Assembly: GCF_016125575.1 (NCBI RefSeq)
Contig: NZ_WGLM01000004.1
Location: 746,501 to 810,500 of the forward strand
Origin: Limimaricola sp.
Lineage (GTDB): Bacteria; Pseudomonadota; Alphaproteobacteria; Rhodobacterales; Rhodobacteraceae
Direction: 5' to 3'
DNA length: 64,000 bases
Shown: positions 26,368-34,714 of the stretch, piece after piece
How the letters are laid out: each line of letters begins with the position of its first letter
Numbering within the stretch: the stretch's first letter is position 1
Program-made: the position numbers and the translations under genes
The notes under the pieces: generated by a model
The model's input: the letters and a program-made list of their open reading frames with translations, nothing else
Database searches by the model: none
What the model was told of the DNA's origin: nothing

Positions 26368-28491
26368 ATGTCCGGTAGTCTGCGTCACCAGGACTGGTAC
26401 CTGATCTCGGAGCAGAAGTTTCGCCGCCGCGCCGCCGTGACCTCCACCCATCAGGTGTTTCGCGGCGAGCATTTCCTTGTCATTTCGGACCGGGTCACGG
26501 GGCAGAACCTGCGGCTGACCCAACGCGCCGAGACGATCTGGAAGATGCTGGACGGGCGCCGTACCGCGCAGCAGATCTGGGACGCGCTGATGCGGATGAC
26601 CGGCCCGATCCCGACCCAGGGCGAATTGGTGGAATGGATCATGACGCTGGTCTCGGCCGGGCTGATCCTGTCCGACCATGATCTGGACCCCAAGCACCTG
26701 TCCGATCGCAGCCTGCGTCGCCGCAACCAGATGATCGAGGCCCGGCTGTCGGGTCCGCTTGCAATCAAGGTGGCCTTGTTCGATCCCAGCCGCCTGATTC
26801 GCGCGCTTTACCCGGCCTTTGGTTGGCTGTTCTCAGGCATGGGCGGCCTTGCCATTATTCTGTTGCTGGCGGTCGCGCTGGTGCTGGCCTTCATGAACGG
26901 TGAGGCGCTGCGCAGTGGGGTCGACAGGACGCTTCTGTCGCAGTCGGGGCTGATCGCGCTGGCCCTTGCCTATCCGGCCATGAAGGTGATGCACGAATTG
27001 TCCCATGGCTTTGCCGTGCATCGTTTCGGCGGCGAGGTGCGCGAATTTGGCGTGATGTTCCTTGTCTTCTTCCCGGTGCCTTACGTCGAGGCGTCCGAGG
27101 CCAGCGCCTTTCCCGACAAGTATGCCCGCATGGTCGTGGGTGGCGCCGGGGTGGTGGCAGAGCTGGTGATGGCGGCGCTTGCGCTTTTCGCATGGTTGCA
27201 GATCGAGCCGGGGATCGAACGCGCGATCCTGTTCAACGTCATGGTCATCGGCTCGCTTTCGACGCTTCTGTTCAATGGCAACCCGCTGTTGAAGTTCGAC
27301 AGCTACTTCGTGCTGTCGGACTGGCTGGAAATGCCCAACCTTGCCAACCGCAGCGGCGCCTACCTGACCGACCTGTTTCTTGGCCGTCTGCTGGGCCTGC
27401 GGCGCGAGGTCTTTCCGGCACCGGGCGAGGGCAAGGTGTTGGTCATCTACGGCCTGCTGTCGCTGGGCTACCGGCTGCTGTTGACGGTGACGATCACCCT
27501 GATTGTCTCGCAGCTCTTCTTCGTGGTGGGCATCGTTCTGGCACTCTGGGCGTTGATCATGGGCTTTGTCTGGCCGATCGTGAAGATGGCAAAGAAGGGA
27601 TACAAGATGGCCAAGGCGCAGAACCGCTCGCGCCGGGCGCGGTGGCGGCTTTGCAGTGCGACCGTTGCTGTGGTGGGGTTCGCCGGCTTCGTGCCGTTGC
27701 CGTTCAGCGCGACTGGCGAGGGCCAGATCGTCAGTTTGCCGCGGGCCGAGCTTCGGATCGGCAGTTCCGGCCAGATCGCGGGTGATGTCGTGGCCGACGC
27801 CACCGTCGTTTCCGCCGGCACGCCGCTTTTGAGCGTGGATAACCCGACCCAGACTGCGCGCGCGGCCACGTTGCGGCTGAACATCGCCGACCTCGAAGAG
27901 ACATTGGCGCGGGGCGGGCTGGACGTGGCGACGCGTCAGGCCGACGAGCGCGAGCTGGAACTGGCGCGGACGTCGCTAGCCGATGTCGAGGCCCGCGAAG
28001 AAGCACGGGTTCTGCGCGCGCCGATGGATGGCAGGGTGGCGTGGGATCAGGGGCGGCCGCCGCTGCAGGGCAGTTTTGTCTTTCGCGGCGACAAGCTGGG
28101 CCAGATCGTGGCGCCCGGCGGGCTGGAAATAATCGCCTCTTTCGCGGCGCCCTATGCGGGCTACTTGCCCGACAGTGGCGGACGGGTGCAATTGCGCCTG
28201 CCTACGGGCAAGGTTCTTGAACAATCGATCAGCCGGGCACGTGTGATCGACGCGGGTCAGCAGGCGCCGGCGCCGATCCTGAAATCCGCAGGCGGCCGGG
28301 TGCCCGAGATGCCCACCGCGCCGGGCAAGGCGCTTGATGCCGCGCTGGTCATCTGGGTCAACCCGGATACTGATCTGTCGGCTTTTGCTGATGCCCGTGT
28401 CGCGGCGCGGATCGAACTGCCGCATGCAACGCTGGCCGAACAGGCGCTTTTCTACCTCCGCCGCCTGTTCCTGCGGGTCAACAGGGTCTGA
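26368..28491 (+). CDS. PqqD-like / M50 zinc-metalloprotease-like membrane protein fused to a HlyD-like domain
   Basis: The protein has 707 residues. Residues about 10-110 resemble PqqD-type small binding domains, with the RLTQRAETIWKMLDG and GELVEWIMTLVSAGLI patterns. A polytopic membrane core follows with H209-E-L-S-H213, the HExxH zinc motif of M50 site-2-type proteases. N305-PLLKF-D311 matches the NPLLxxDG region that supplies the third zinc ligand. After further helices (to about residue 455) there is a C-terminal adaptor-like region with a lipoyl-like fold, a short coiled coil and a second lipoyl half. The family is known as putative peptide zinc metalloprotease proteins with HlyD-like tails. 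It lies 15 bp after the preceding adaptor and 2 bp before the SecA-like gene. It could process or hold the substrate at the inner membrane (inference). Confidence 0.85.
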   Translation: MSGSLRHQDWYLISEQKFRRRAAVTSTHQVFRGEHFLVISDRVTGQNLRLTQRAETIWKMLDGRRTAQQIWDALMRMTGPIPTQGELVEWIMTLVSAGLILSDHDLDPKHLSDRSLRRRNQMIEARLSGPLAIKVALFDPSRLIRALYPAFGWLFSGMGGLAIILLLAVALVLAFMNGEALRSGVDRTLLSQSGLIALALAYPAMKVMHELSHGFAVHRFGGEVREFGVMFLVFFPVPYVEASEASAFPDKYARMVVGGAGVVAELVMAALALFAWLQIEPGIERAILFNVMVIGSLSTLLFNGNPLLKFDSYFVLSDWLEMPNLANRSGAYLTDLFLGRLLGLRREVFPAPGEGKVLVIYGLLSLGYRLLLTVTITLIVSQLFFVVGIVLALWALIMGFVWPIVKMAKKGYKMAKAQNRSRRARWRLCSATVAVVGFAGFVPLPFSATGEGQIVSLPRAELRIGSSGQIAGDVVADATVVSAGTPLLSVDNPTQTARAATLRLNIADLEETLARGGLDVATRQADERELELARTSLADVEAREEARVLRAPMDGRVAWDQGRPPLQGSFVFRGDKLGQIVAPGGLEIIASFAAPYAGYLPDSGGRVQLRLPTGKVLEQSISRARVIDAGQQAPAPILKSAGGRVPEMPTAPGKALDAALVIWVNPDTDLSAFADARVAARIELPHATLAEQALFYLRRLFLRVNRV

Positions 28492-28493
28492 CC

Positions 28494-30422
28494 ATGTGGT
28501 CGGTATCCGCCCTGCGCCCCTCTACTCCGCTTCGCGCTTTCGCGCGATCGCGGCGCAAGCCGGTGCGCCGCACAATCGATCCGTTGTCGCGGCCCCGGCT
28601 TTATGCCGACGAGTGGGTCGGTTGGCGTTTGGCCCGCCGTGGCGATCCTCTGGCTGGCATGGGTGACGCGATCGAGGCGGCGTGGGAAGAGCTTTACGGG
28701 CTGGACGACCACACGCTTGATGCGCGCATCCGCGCCAGCCGCGTTCGTGCCGAGGACCTGCTGCGCGCCGAGCGCGGCGCGCCCGCCTTTGCCCTCGCGC
28801 TTGAAGCACTGCGGCGGCACGTCGGCTTCGCGCTGCGCGACAACCAGATCGCCTGCGCGCTGGCGCTGTTGCGCGGAGACTGCGTCGAGATGCGCACGGG
28901 CGAGGGCAAGACGCTGGCCGCCGGGCTGGCAGCACTGGTCGCGGCGCGGGCAGGCGTCTCGACCCATGTCATCACCGTTAACGACTATCTCGCGCGGCGC
29001 GACCATGACCTTTTGGCGCCGGTGGCCGCGCGGTTCGGCCTGCGCATTGCCGTGCTGACGCAGGACTTGCCCGACCCGGACAAGCGCGCCGCCTATGACG
29101 TGGATATTCTCTACGGCACCAACAAGACCTTTGTCTTCGATCACCTGCGCGACCGGCGCGAGAAGCGCGTGCAAACCAATGCCGTGCCGCGCCAGATGGG
29201 GCAGGCGCTGGCGATCGTCGACGAGGCGGATTCGGTGCTGATCGACGACGCGACCGTGCCGATGATCCTGTCCGAGCAAAGCGATGACCTGCCCGCGCCC
29301 GATGTGCGGCTCTTTCATCAGCTTGATGCCTTTGCCCGCGCGGCCCAGCCGGGCGCCGAGCGTGAATTGGACGGCAATGGGGGCTGGCGGCTGACCATCG
29401 CGGGGCTTGTCGCGCTGGAAGAGGCCGCGCGCGACTGGTCCCATCCGCTGGCCCGCAGTGACGATCTGGTCCAGCTGGCCGAACAGGCGCTGGCGGCGCG
29501 TTACAACTTCCGCAACGGCGAAAGCTACATCGTGCAGGACGAGGCCATCGTGCTGATCGACCAGGCGACCGGCCGGCTGATGCCCGACCGGCGCTGGGGC
29601 TACGGGATGCACCAGCTGGTCGAGATCAAGGAGGGGCTGGAGCCGACGACCGAGACGCGCACGGTGGGCCAGATCACGCAACAGACCTTCTTTCGCCAGT
29701 ATCGCATCCTTTCGGGGCTGACCGGGACGGCAAAGGAATGCCGCAGCGAGCTGTGGGCGATCTACCGATTGCCGGTCGAACCGGTCGCACCCCATGCGCC
29801 GTCACAGCTGGATGATCTCGGTCTGACGGTCTGGCCCACCGCAGATGCCAAGTGGCGCCACATCCATGACCGCGCCTGCGCCGTGGCCGAAACACGCGCG
29901 GTATTGGTTGGCGTCAACGACGTGATCGAGGCCGAGACGCTGGCCGCCCATTTCGCCGCCTCGGGCCGCGAGGTGGCCATCCTCGACGCGCTGACCGAGG
30001 CGCAAGAGGCCGAATTGGTGGCTGACGCCGGCGTGGTGGGCCGCATCACCATTGCCACCCACCTTGCCGGCCGCGGCACCGACATCACGCTGCAGGGCGG
30101 CCTGCGCGCCGCTGGCGGCCTCCACGTCATCATTGGCAGCGTCATGGCCTCGGGCCGGCTGGAGCGCCAGCTTTACGGCCGCGCGGGCCGTCAGGGCGAC
30201 CCCGGTAGTTATGAGCGGGCCATCAGCCTTGAGGATCGGGGGCTGCGCGACGGGGCGCAGACGCCGTGGCGGCGGGTGATGACAGCCGCCTTGCATATCG
30301 GGCTGATGCCGACCTTGGCACTGGCACAGATCCAGGCCGAGCGTGACCGGCGCGCAAGGTCGATGCGCAAACAGACCCTTCTGCGCGAACAGGATCTGGC
30401 GCGGCAGCTTGGCTATCGTTAG
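28494..30422 (+). CDS. Short SecA-like preprotein translocase ATPase
   Basis: The protein has 642 residues against about 850-900 for housekeeping SecA. Clear SecA motifs are Walker A MRTGEGKT (133-140), TVNDYLARRD, YGTNKTFVFDHLRD, Walker B DEAD at 243-246 (canonical SecA has DEVD), the GRLMPDRRW-to-EGLEP joint, GLTGTAKE, HLAGRGTD (GRGTD 526-530) and the arginine finger region QLYGRAGRQGD (from 559). Both nucleotide-binding folds are therefore present. The preprotein cross-linking region is some 30 residues shorter. Only about 70 residues follow NBD2, so the helical scaffold, wing domain and zinc tail of SecA are missing or vestigial. It is the only ATPase in the operon, 2 bp after the M50-like gene. 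I infer that it powers export of the giant protein; it is not the housekeeping SecA. Confidence 0.88.
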   Translation: MWSVSALRPSTPLRAFARSRRKPVRRTIDPLSRPRLYADEWVGWRLARRGDPLAGMGDAIEAAWEELYGLDDHTLDARIRASRVRAEDLLRAERGAPAFALALEALRRHVGFALRDNQIACALALLRGDCVEMRTGEGKTLAAGLAALVAARAGVSTHVITVNDYLARRDHDLLAPVAARFGLRIAVLTQDLPDPDKRAAYDVDILYGTNKTFVFDHLRDRREKRVQTNAVPRQMGQALAIVDEADSVLIDDATVPMILSEQSDDLPAPDVRLFHQLDAFARAAQPGAERELDGNGGWRLTIAGLVALEEAARDWSHPLARSDDLVQLAEQALAARYNFRNGESYIVQDEAIVLIDQATGRLMPDRRWGYGMHQLVEIKEGLEPTTETRTVGQITQQTFFRQYRILSGLTGTAKECRSELWAIYRLPVEPVAPHAPSQLDDLGLTVWPTADAKWRHIHDRACAVAETRAVLVGVNDVIEAETLAAHFAASGREVAILDALTEAQEAELVADAGVVGRITIATHLAGRGTDITLQGGLRAAGGLHVIIGSVMASGRLERQLYGRAGRQGDPGSYERAISLEDRGLRDGAQTPWRRVMTAALHIGLMPTLALAQIQAERDRRARSMRKQTLLREQDLARQLGYR

Positions 30423-30432
30423 GCTTTCTAAC

Positions 30433-31167
30433 ATGATCATCCCCTTCGCCCCCCGCCGCCATTTCGCCGCCCTCGTGCTGGCCATCGCCGGTGCCAGCGC
30501 CGTTCACGCGCAGACAGTCCCCGACCCGCTGACCTGCCTGTTGATTCCCGCCCATTCCAGTGACATCGGCAGCGACCGGGGCGGTATCGTGGCCGATGTT
30601 CCGGTCAAACGCGCGGACTACGTGCAGGAGGGGCAGGTTCTGGTCCAACTGGACGACAGCCTTGCCAAGGCCGATTTGGAACTGGCCCAGATCAATCGCG
30701 ACGCGCTGGGCGCAAAGCTTGATCGCAGCACCGCGCTGGTCGACAGCAAGATCATCTCGCGCGACGAGATTGAACAGATGCGCACCGATTTCGCCATTGC
30801 CAAGGCGCAGGCGGACCGGGCCGCGCTTCAGGTCTCTCGCGCACAGGTTCTGGCGCCCTATCCCGGCTATATCTCGAAGGTCTACGTCCAGAATGGCGAA
30901 TTGATCGGCACCCAGCCACTGGTGCAACTGATCGACATCCGGACCTTGAAGGCGGAACTGGTGTTTACCTCCGAGGCCTATGGAAAGATCGCCATCGGCG
31001 ATACGCTGCCAATCGGCGTTGATCTGGTGAACAAGGTTGTCGACGCCAAGGTGACCGTGGTGGACCCGTTCCTTGATGCCTCTTCGAACACGTTCACGAT
31101 CACTGCCGAGATCGACAATGCGGATCAGGCGCTGCCGGCCGGTGCCAGCTGCCGGATCGCGCAGTAG
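30433..31167 (+). CDS. Exported HlyD-like periplasmic adaptor
   Basis: The start is ATG at 30433, which gives a classic signal peptide (MIIPFAPRRH, then a hydrophobic stretch ending AVHA-Q) and a mature protein of about 220 residues. The frame is open further upstream, but that would overlap the SecA-like gene. The lipoyl-like half (DIGSDRGGIVADVPVKRADYVQEG) is followed by a coiled-coil hairpin (about 75-125), the returning half (VLAPYPGYISKVYVQNGELIGT) and a beta-barrel domain (KAELVFTSEAYGKIAIGDTLPI). This is the RND/HlyD-type adaptor fold without a membrane helix. It is the last gene of the five-gene operon, 10 bp after the ATPase. As a periplasmic protein it could link the inner-membrane part to the beta-barrel encoded at 32156 (inference). 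Confidence 0.82.
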   Translation: MIIPFAPRRHFAALVLAIAGASAVHAQTVPDPLTCLLIPAHSSDIGSDRGGIVADVPVKRADYVQEGQVLVQLDDSLAKADLELAQINRDALGAKLDRSTALVDSKIISRDEIEQMRTDFAIAKAQADRAALQVSRAQVLAPYPGYISKVYVQNGELIGTQPLVQLIDIRTLKAELVFTSEAYGKIAIGDTLPIGVDLVNKVVDAKVTVVDPFLDASSNTFTITAEIDNADQALPAGASCRIAQ

Positions 31168-31173
31168 GCACCG

Positions 31174-31944
31174 TTAAAGGGCGAGGCCCGTCAGCAGGTC
31201 GTCAGCCGTTGCGGTGAAATAGATCGTCGCGAAGGCGCCCTTCGCGCTGTCCCTGCCACCGGCAAGGTGCAGAAGGTCGGCCGTTTCCGCATGACGGCGC
31301 AAATCGGTGGCCCAGTCGCGATCCGGCAGGCCGGCCAATGCCTCCAGCCATGCCCCCCGATCCAGCTCTGCCCGGCGCACCGTTGCAAGCCACGACGAAC
31401 GCGCCGCGTTCCGCGTGCGCGTGAAGATGCAGGTTTCGGCATCAAGATCGGCCAGCGCGGCGGCAAGTGCCGGCGCGGGCAGGCCGACGCCGGTCATGGA
31501 ATGCTCCAGTGGCGGCCAGAACGTGCTGTGAGGTGCGATCGGCGTGCAGACATATTGATCATCGCGCAGGCCACCCCCGGGCAGGCCCTTGATGCCACGG
31601 TAAAGCACGAAATCATCGAGGTTCCCGGCCTCTACCCGGTTCACCAACAGGTCCCAGTATTGCAGGTAAAGCCTTATCGATGTCAGCCCGCGATTGACCG
31701 CGATCCCGATGGCATCGGCACCGCTCAGCCCCGCACGCCAGCGCGCAATGGCGTCTTCGGGCAGTCCCAGCATGGCGGCGGCATCGGCCACTGCCTCGAC
31801 CCGTTGATCCGGTTGGTCGAAGAAAAGAAGGAACCGTTCCTCGGCCTCGCCCGAGCCAAGAATCGACCATGAACGATCAAAGCTGTCGGCCAGCGGCATC
31901 AGTGCGGCGATGGCCGCCTGCCCATCGATTGTCCTGTCCTGCAC
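31174..31944 (-). CDS. Hypothetical protein, 256 residues
   Basis: This is a complete minus-strand frame that converges with the adaptor gene, with stops only a few bases apart. Its codon use is like the neighbouring genes. It is a soluble, Ala/Leu/Asp-rich protein without a signal peptide or transmembrane segment. Recognisable features are a Trp/Tyr-rich central motif (RLYLQYWDLL), a Gly-rich loop (GIKGLPGGGLRDDQ) and a C-terminal Ala-rich region. I do not recognise a family. It separates the adaptor gene from the beta-barrel gene and may be divergently transcribed from the barrel, sharing the 211-bp region 31945-32155, in which I see no clear motif. Confidence 0.6.
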   Translation of the reverse strand: MQDRTIDGQAAIAALMPLADSFDRSWSILGSGEAEERFLLFFDQPDQRVEAVADAAAMLGLPEDAIARWRAGLSGADAIGIAVNRGLTSIRLYLQYWDLLVNRVEAGNLDDFVLYRGIKGLPGGGLRDDQYVCTPIAPHSTFWPPLEHSMTGVGLPAPALAAALADLDAETCIFTRTRNAARSSWLATVRRAELDRGAWLEALAGLPDRDWATDLRRHAETADLLHLAGGRDSAKGAFATIYFTATADDLLTGLAL

Positions 31945-32155
31945 TTGCCCGTCCCTTTGTTCGGCTGCGCCAAGCGGCAGTCTGGCCCGGCTGTGCTGCG
32001 GCTTCTATGCCCGAAGTGACACAAGGGGTAAAAAAGGTTTGCTTGATGCGACTTTCGGATAGCGCGTCCGGCAAACCCCGGGCTAGCTTGCCTCCAACTC
32101 GCCACCGTCTGCGTGCTGCCGCCGCAAACCTAAATTTCGAAACGAGTCCAAGTTG

Positions 32156-33286
32156 ATGACTGATTCCGCCGGAGCGATTCGCGCCAGCCTTTTTGCCCTT
32201 GCCGTCGTTGTTGCGCCCGTCGTTGCGGCCGCCCAGCAAGACCCAACGGTTGCCGCCGCCCCGACCGATCCGAACGAGGGATTGTTGGGACAATTCAGCG
32301 CCCGGCTGGCCTATAATTCGGAATGGGGCCCGATCCTCGGTCTAGGCTTCACCTCGAACCGGTTCCTCGGTCAGAACCAGAAGTTCTCGTTCTCGGGCGA
32401 GGTCAGCAAGGACAGCAGCCGCTATGCCTTTGCCTACGACAACCCCGACATGTTCGGCACCAATCCGGCCTTCAGCCTTGGCATTTACCGCAACGCCACG
32501 CAGGCCAACGACATCTTCACTTTCGATACCGTCAGCTATGGAATCGAACCGCGGGCGACGTGGCAGCTGTCGGCTGACCGGTCGCTGACAGTCTTTGCTG
32601 GCTGGTCGCGCGACACGGTTGAAAACCTCGTCGCTGGCGGTTCGGCGATTCTGGCCGCGGATCTGGGCGACCGGACCCGTGGCGCGTTGGGCCTTCGGTT
32701 CCGGCAGCAATTCGAGGGCGGCAGCTTTGCCTTTTCGACGGAGTATGATTCGGCCTCGGACGATTCCCGCTTCGTCAAATCACTGGCGAGCCTCTCTTAC
32801 CGCTGGCAGCCGGATGGCGGTGCCGTTGTGATCGATTCCGGCGTCAAGGCCGGCACCATTGCGATGTCGCAGGGCAACTCGAACGTGGGTGACCGGTTCT
32901 TCCTTGGGGCTGACGCGGTGCGTGGCTTTGCTTTTGGCGGTTTTGGTCCACGCGACCTGAATGCGGGCAATGCGGCGCTGGGCGGCAACAACTATGTCGC
33001 AGCGCGAATCGACGCCTACTTTCCAAAGCTTTTCTCGCAGGTCGACTGGTTTATTCCCGGCGTCTTCCTAGACGTGGGTAGTCTCTGGGGCCTCGACAAC
33101 GTCAATGGCGGCCCGGCCGGTGCAAATCCGGTCGATGACAGCCAGATCTGGCGGTCCTCGGTCGGCCTGTCGATGCAGTTCCACGTTGGCCCCGGCGCGC
33201 TTCGCGTCTTCGTCGCCAATCCGATCAACCCGCAGAGCTACGATCAGACCCAGAACGTGCAGGTCACATTCGACGCCCGGTTCTGA
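32156..33286 (+). CDS. POTRA-less Omp85/BamA-type outer-membrane beta-barrel
   Basis: The protein is about 376 residues from ATG 32156; an alternative TTG lies at 32153. An N-terminal signal peptide ends near VVAAAQQ. The rest is amphipathic beta-strand sequence. It includes VRGF at about residues 255-258, the conserved Omp85 lid-loop motif, within a GADAVRGFAFGGFGPRD context, and it ends in Phe as outer-membrane proteins do. With only about 40 residues before the first strand there is no room for POTRA domains, unlike BamA, TamA or TpsB. It sits on the same strand as the export operon but beyond an opposite gene, so it has its own promoter. I infer that it is the outer-membrane pore or assembly factor for the giant protein. 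Confidence 0.78.
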   Translation: MTDSAGAIRASLFALAVVVAPVVAAAQQDPTVAAAPTDPNEGLLGQFSARLAYNSEWGPILGLGFTSNRFLGQNQKFSFSGEVSKDSSRYAFAYDNPDMFGTNPAFSLGIYRNATQANDIFTFDTVSYGIEPRATWQLSADRSLTVFAGWSRDTVENLVAGGSAILAADLGDRTRGALGLRFRQQFEGGSFAFSTEYDSASDDSRFVKSLASLSYRWQPDGGAVVIDSGVKAGTIAMSQGNSNVGDRFFLGADAVRGFAFGGFGPRDLNAGNAALGGNNYVAARIDAYFPKLFSQVDWFIPGVFLDVGSLWGLDNVNGGPAGANPVDDSQIWRSSVGLSMQFHVGPGALRVFVANPINPQSYDQTQNVQVTFDARF

Positions 33287-33309
33287 AGGTAAGCAGCGGT
33301 CAAGCGCAC

Positions 33310-33342
33310 GTCACGCACAGCGGCAACGCCCCTGTGCGTGAC
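33310..33342 (+). terminator. Hairpin after the beta-barrel gene
   Basis: GTCACGCACAG (33310-33320) pairs perfectly with CTGTGCGTGAC (33332-33342) across an 11-nt loop, 23 bp after the stop. Only a short T-rich run follows, so it is a moderate intrinsic terminator candidate. Confidence 0.65.
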
Positions 33343-33393
33343 AGGTTTATTGGGCCGCAAACATCGGCAATTTCGCCAGATCTTCAAGGGGAA

Positions 33394-33469
<76 letters not shown>

Positions 33470-33562
33470 ATTCCGGGGCGCCCGTCGCCGGGCGCGTGAC
33501 GCTGTCTAGTGAGCGGCCCGGGCGAGATCAAGAGGAAAATCCTGCCCCGCCTGGCAAATGCG

Positions 33563-33886
33563 TCAGTCGTCGTTGGCCGGCACGTCGGTGAGGTCTTCGA
33601 AGGAAACCTCGTCGTCGTCCTCGTCATCTTCGAGAACCTCGTCGCCGAGATCGACATCATCCTCGTCATCATCATCGTCAAGCACAAGATCATCGACTTC
33701 GGAGACGGCCTTCAGCTTCTTGGACTGGGCGTCTTCGGCATCGGCCACCATCGTGCGGGTCTTGGAGGTGTCGATATTGACGACCTCGCCGGTGTAGGGG
33801 CTGACGACGGGTGTGGCGTTGAGGTCATAGAACCGCTTGCCCGTGGTCGGACAAAGGCGCTTGGTTCCCCATTCGGGATTGGGCAT
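33563..33886 (-). CDS. FYDLN-type acidic protein (TIGR02300 family)
   Basis: The protein is 107 residues from ATG at 33886, chosen because the family begins with MPNPEWGTKRLCP; the frame is open further upstream without support. Residues 1-25 contain the family signature WGTKRLCPTTGKRFYDLN. The C-terminal half is a strongly acidic tail of Asp/Glu runs with a terminal DLTDVPANDD. The family is conserved in alphaproteobacteria and its function is unknown. It lies downstream of nothing on its strand except the tRNA, and is divergent from the metallopeptidase gene. Confidence 0.93.
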   Translation of the reverse strand: MPNPEWGTKRLCPTTGKRFYDLNATPVVSPYTGEVVNIDTSKTRTMVADAEDAQSKKLKAVSEVDDLVLDDDDDEDDVDLGDEVLEDDEDDDEVSFEDLTDVPANDD

Positions 33887-33996
33887 GGGATATCCCCTTG
33901 GCGTTGGATGGACCCTTGCGGGCAATCGGGTTCCCCTGCCATAGCTCGGAAAGGCTGTCAAAGGCTTTGGCAGGGAATGGTGAGTCTGGGGCGCAT

Positions 33997-34683
33997 ATGA
34001 GCCTGCACATGCTGAAAGGCAACCCCCCGATCGCGGTCACCTTGCGCCGCTCGGCGCGGGCGCGCCGGCTGACGCTGCGGGTGGGGCAGGCGGATGGCCG
34101 CGTCACCCTGACGCTGCCGCACCGCCTGCCCGAGCGCGAGGCGCTGGCCTTTCTCGTCAGTCGCGAGGGCTGGCTGCGCGCGCGCGTCGGCGAACTGGCC
34201 CCGGAGCACCTTGTGCGTCCCGGCGGGGTCCTGCCGCTGGAGGGGCAAGAGGTGCCCGTGCGGCGTGGCGAAGGGCACCGGACGATGTTGCGCGAGGGCG
34301 TCCTTTGGCTACCGCCCGGGCCCGCGGCGCCGCGGATCGCGGCCTTCGTCAAGCTGCGCGCGCGCGACAGGCTGGCCGCTGCCGCCGATCGCCATGCCGC
34401 CGCGCTGGGTCGGCCCTACCGGCGGCTTACCCTGCGCGACACACGCTCGCGCTGGGGCTCCTGCACCATAGCGGGCGACCTGATGTTCAACTGGCGCCTC
34501 GTGATGGCGCCACCCGAAGTGCTGGACTATGTCGCGGCGCACGAAGTGGCGCATCTGGCCGAGATGAACCACGGGCCCGCCTTCTGGGCGCTGGTGGCGC
34601 GGCTATTCCCGGACCATGCGCAGGCCCGCGCCTGGCTGAAGGCGGAGGGCGCGGCCCTGCATCGCATCCGCTTCGGCGATTGA
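33997..34683 (+). CDS. YgjP-like (DUF45) M48-family metallopeptidase
   Basis: The protein is 228 residues from ATG 33997, where the family-type N-terminus (SLHMLKGNPPIAVTLRRSARARRLTLRV) begins; an ATG at 33898 would add 33 unlikely residues. The C-terminal half has the SRWGSC motif typical of the family, and the zinc motif H-E-V-A-H with the downstream MNHGPAFW segment that supplies the third ligand. These proteins are probable cytosolic zinc-dependent peptidases of unproven substrate. It lies 31 bp before the GntR regulator, possibly cotranscribed, although the regulator has its own operator-like site. Confidence 0.88.
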   Translation: MSLHMLKGNPPIAVTLRRSARARRLTLRVGQADGRVTLTLPHRLPEREALAFLVSREGWLRARVGELAPEHLVRPGGVLPLEGQEVPVRRGEGHRTMLREGVLWLPPGPAAPRIAAFVKLRARDRLAAAADRHAAALGRPYRRLTLRDTRSRWGSCTIAGDLMFNWRLVMAPPEVLDYVAAHEVAHLAEMNHGPAFWALVARLFPDHAQARAWLKAEGAALHRIRFGD

Positions 34684-34696
34684 CCGCGCGCGCCAG

Positions 34697-34706
34697 CGTG
34701 ATCACA
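34697..34706 (+). promoter_or_regulatory. Single CGTGATCACA palindrome before the GntR gene (putative autoregulatory operator)
   Basis: CGTGATCACA ends 8 bp before the ATG of the GntR regulator. It is identical to the first copy upstream of sdhC and differs at one base from the other three copies at sucC and sdhC. Its position over the expected ribosome-binding region suggests autorepression (inference). Confidence 0.6.
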
Positions 34707-34714
34707 TTAGTGCC

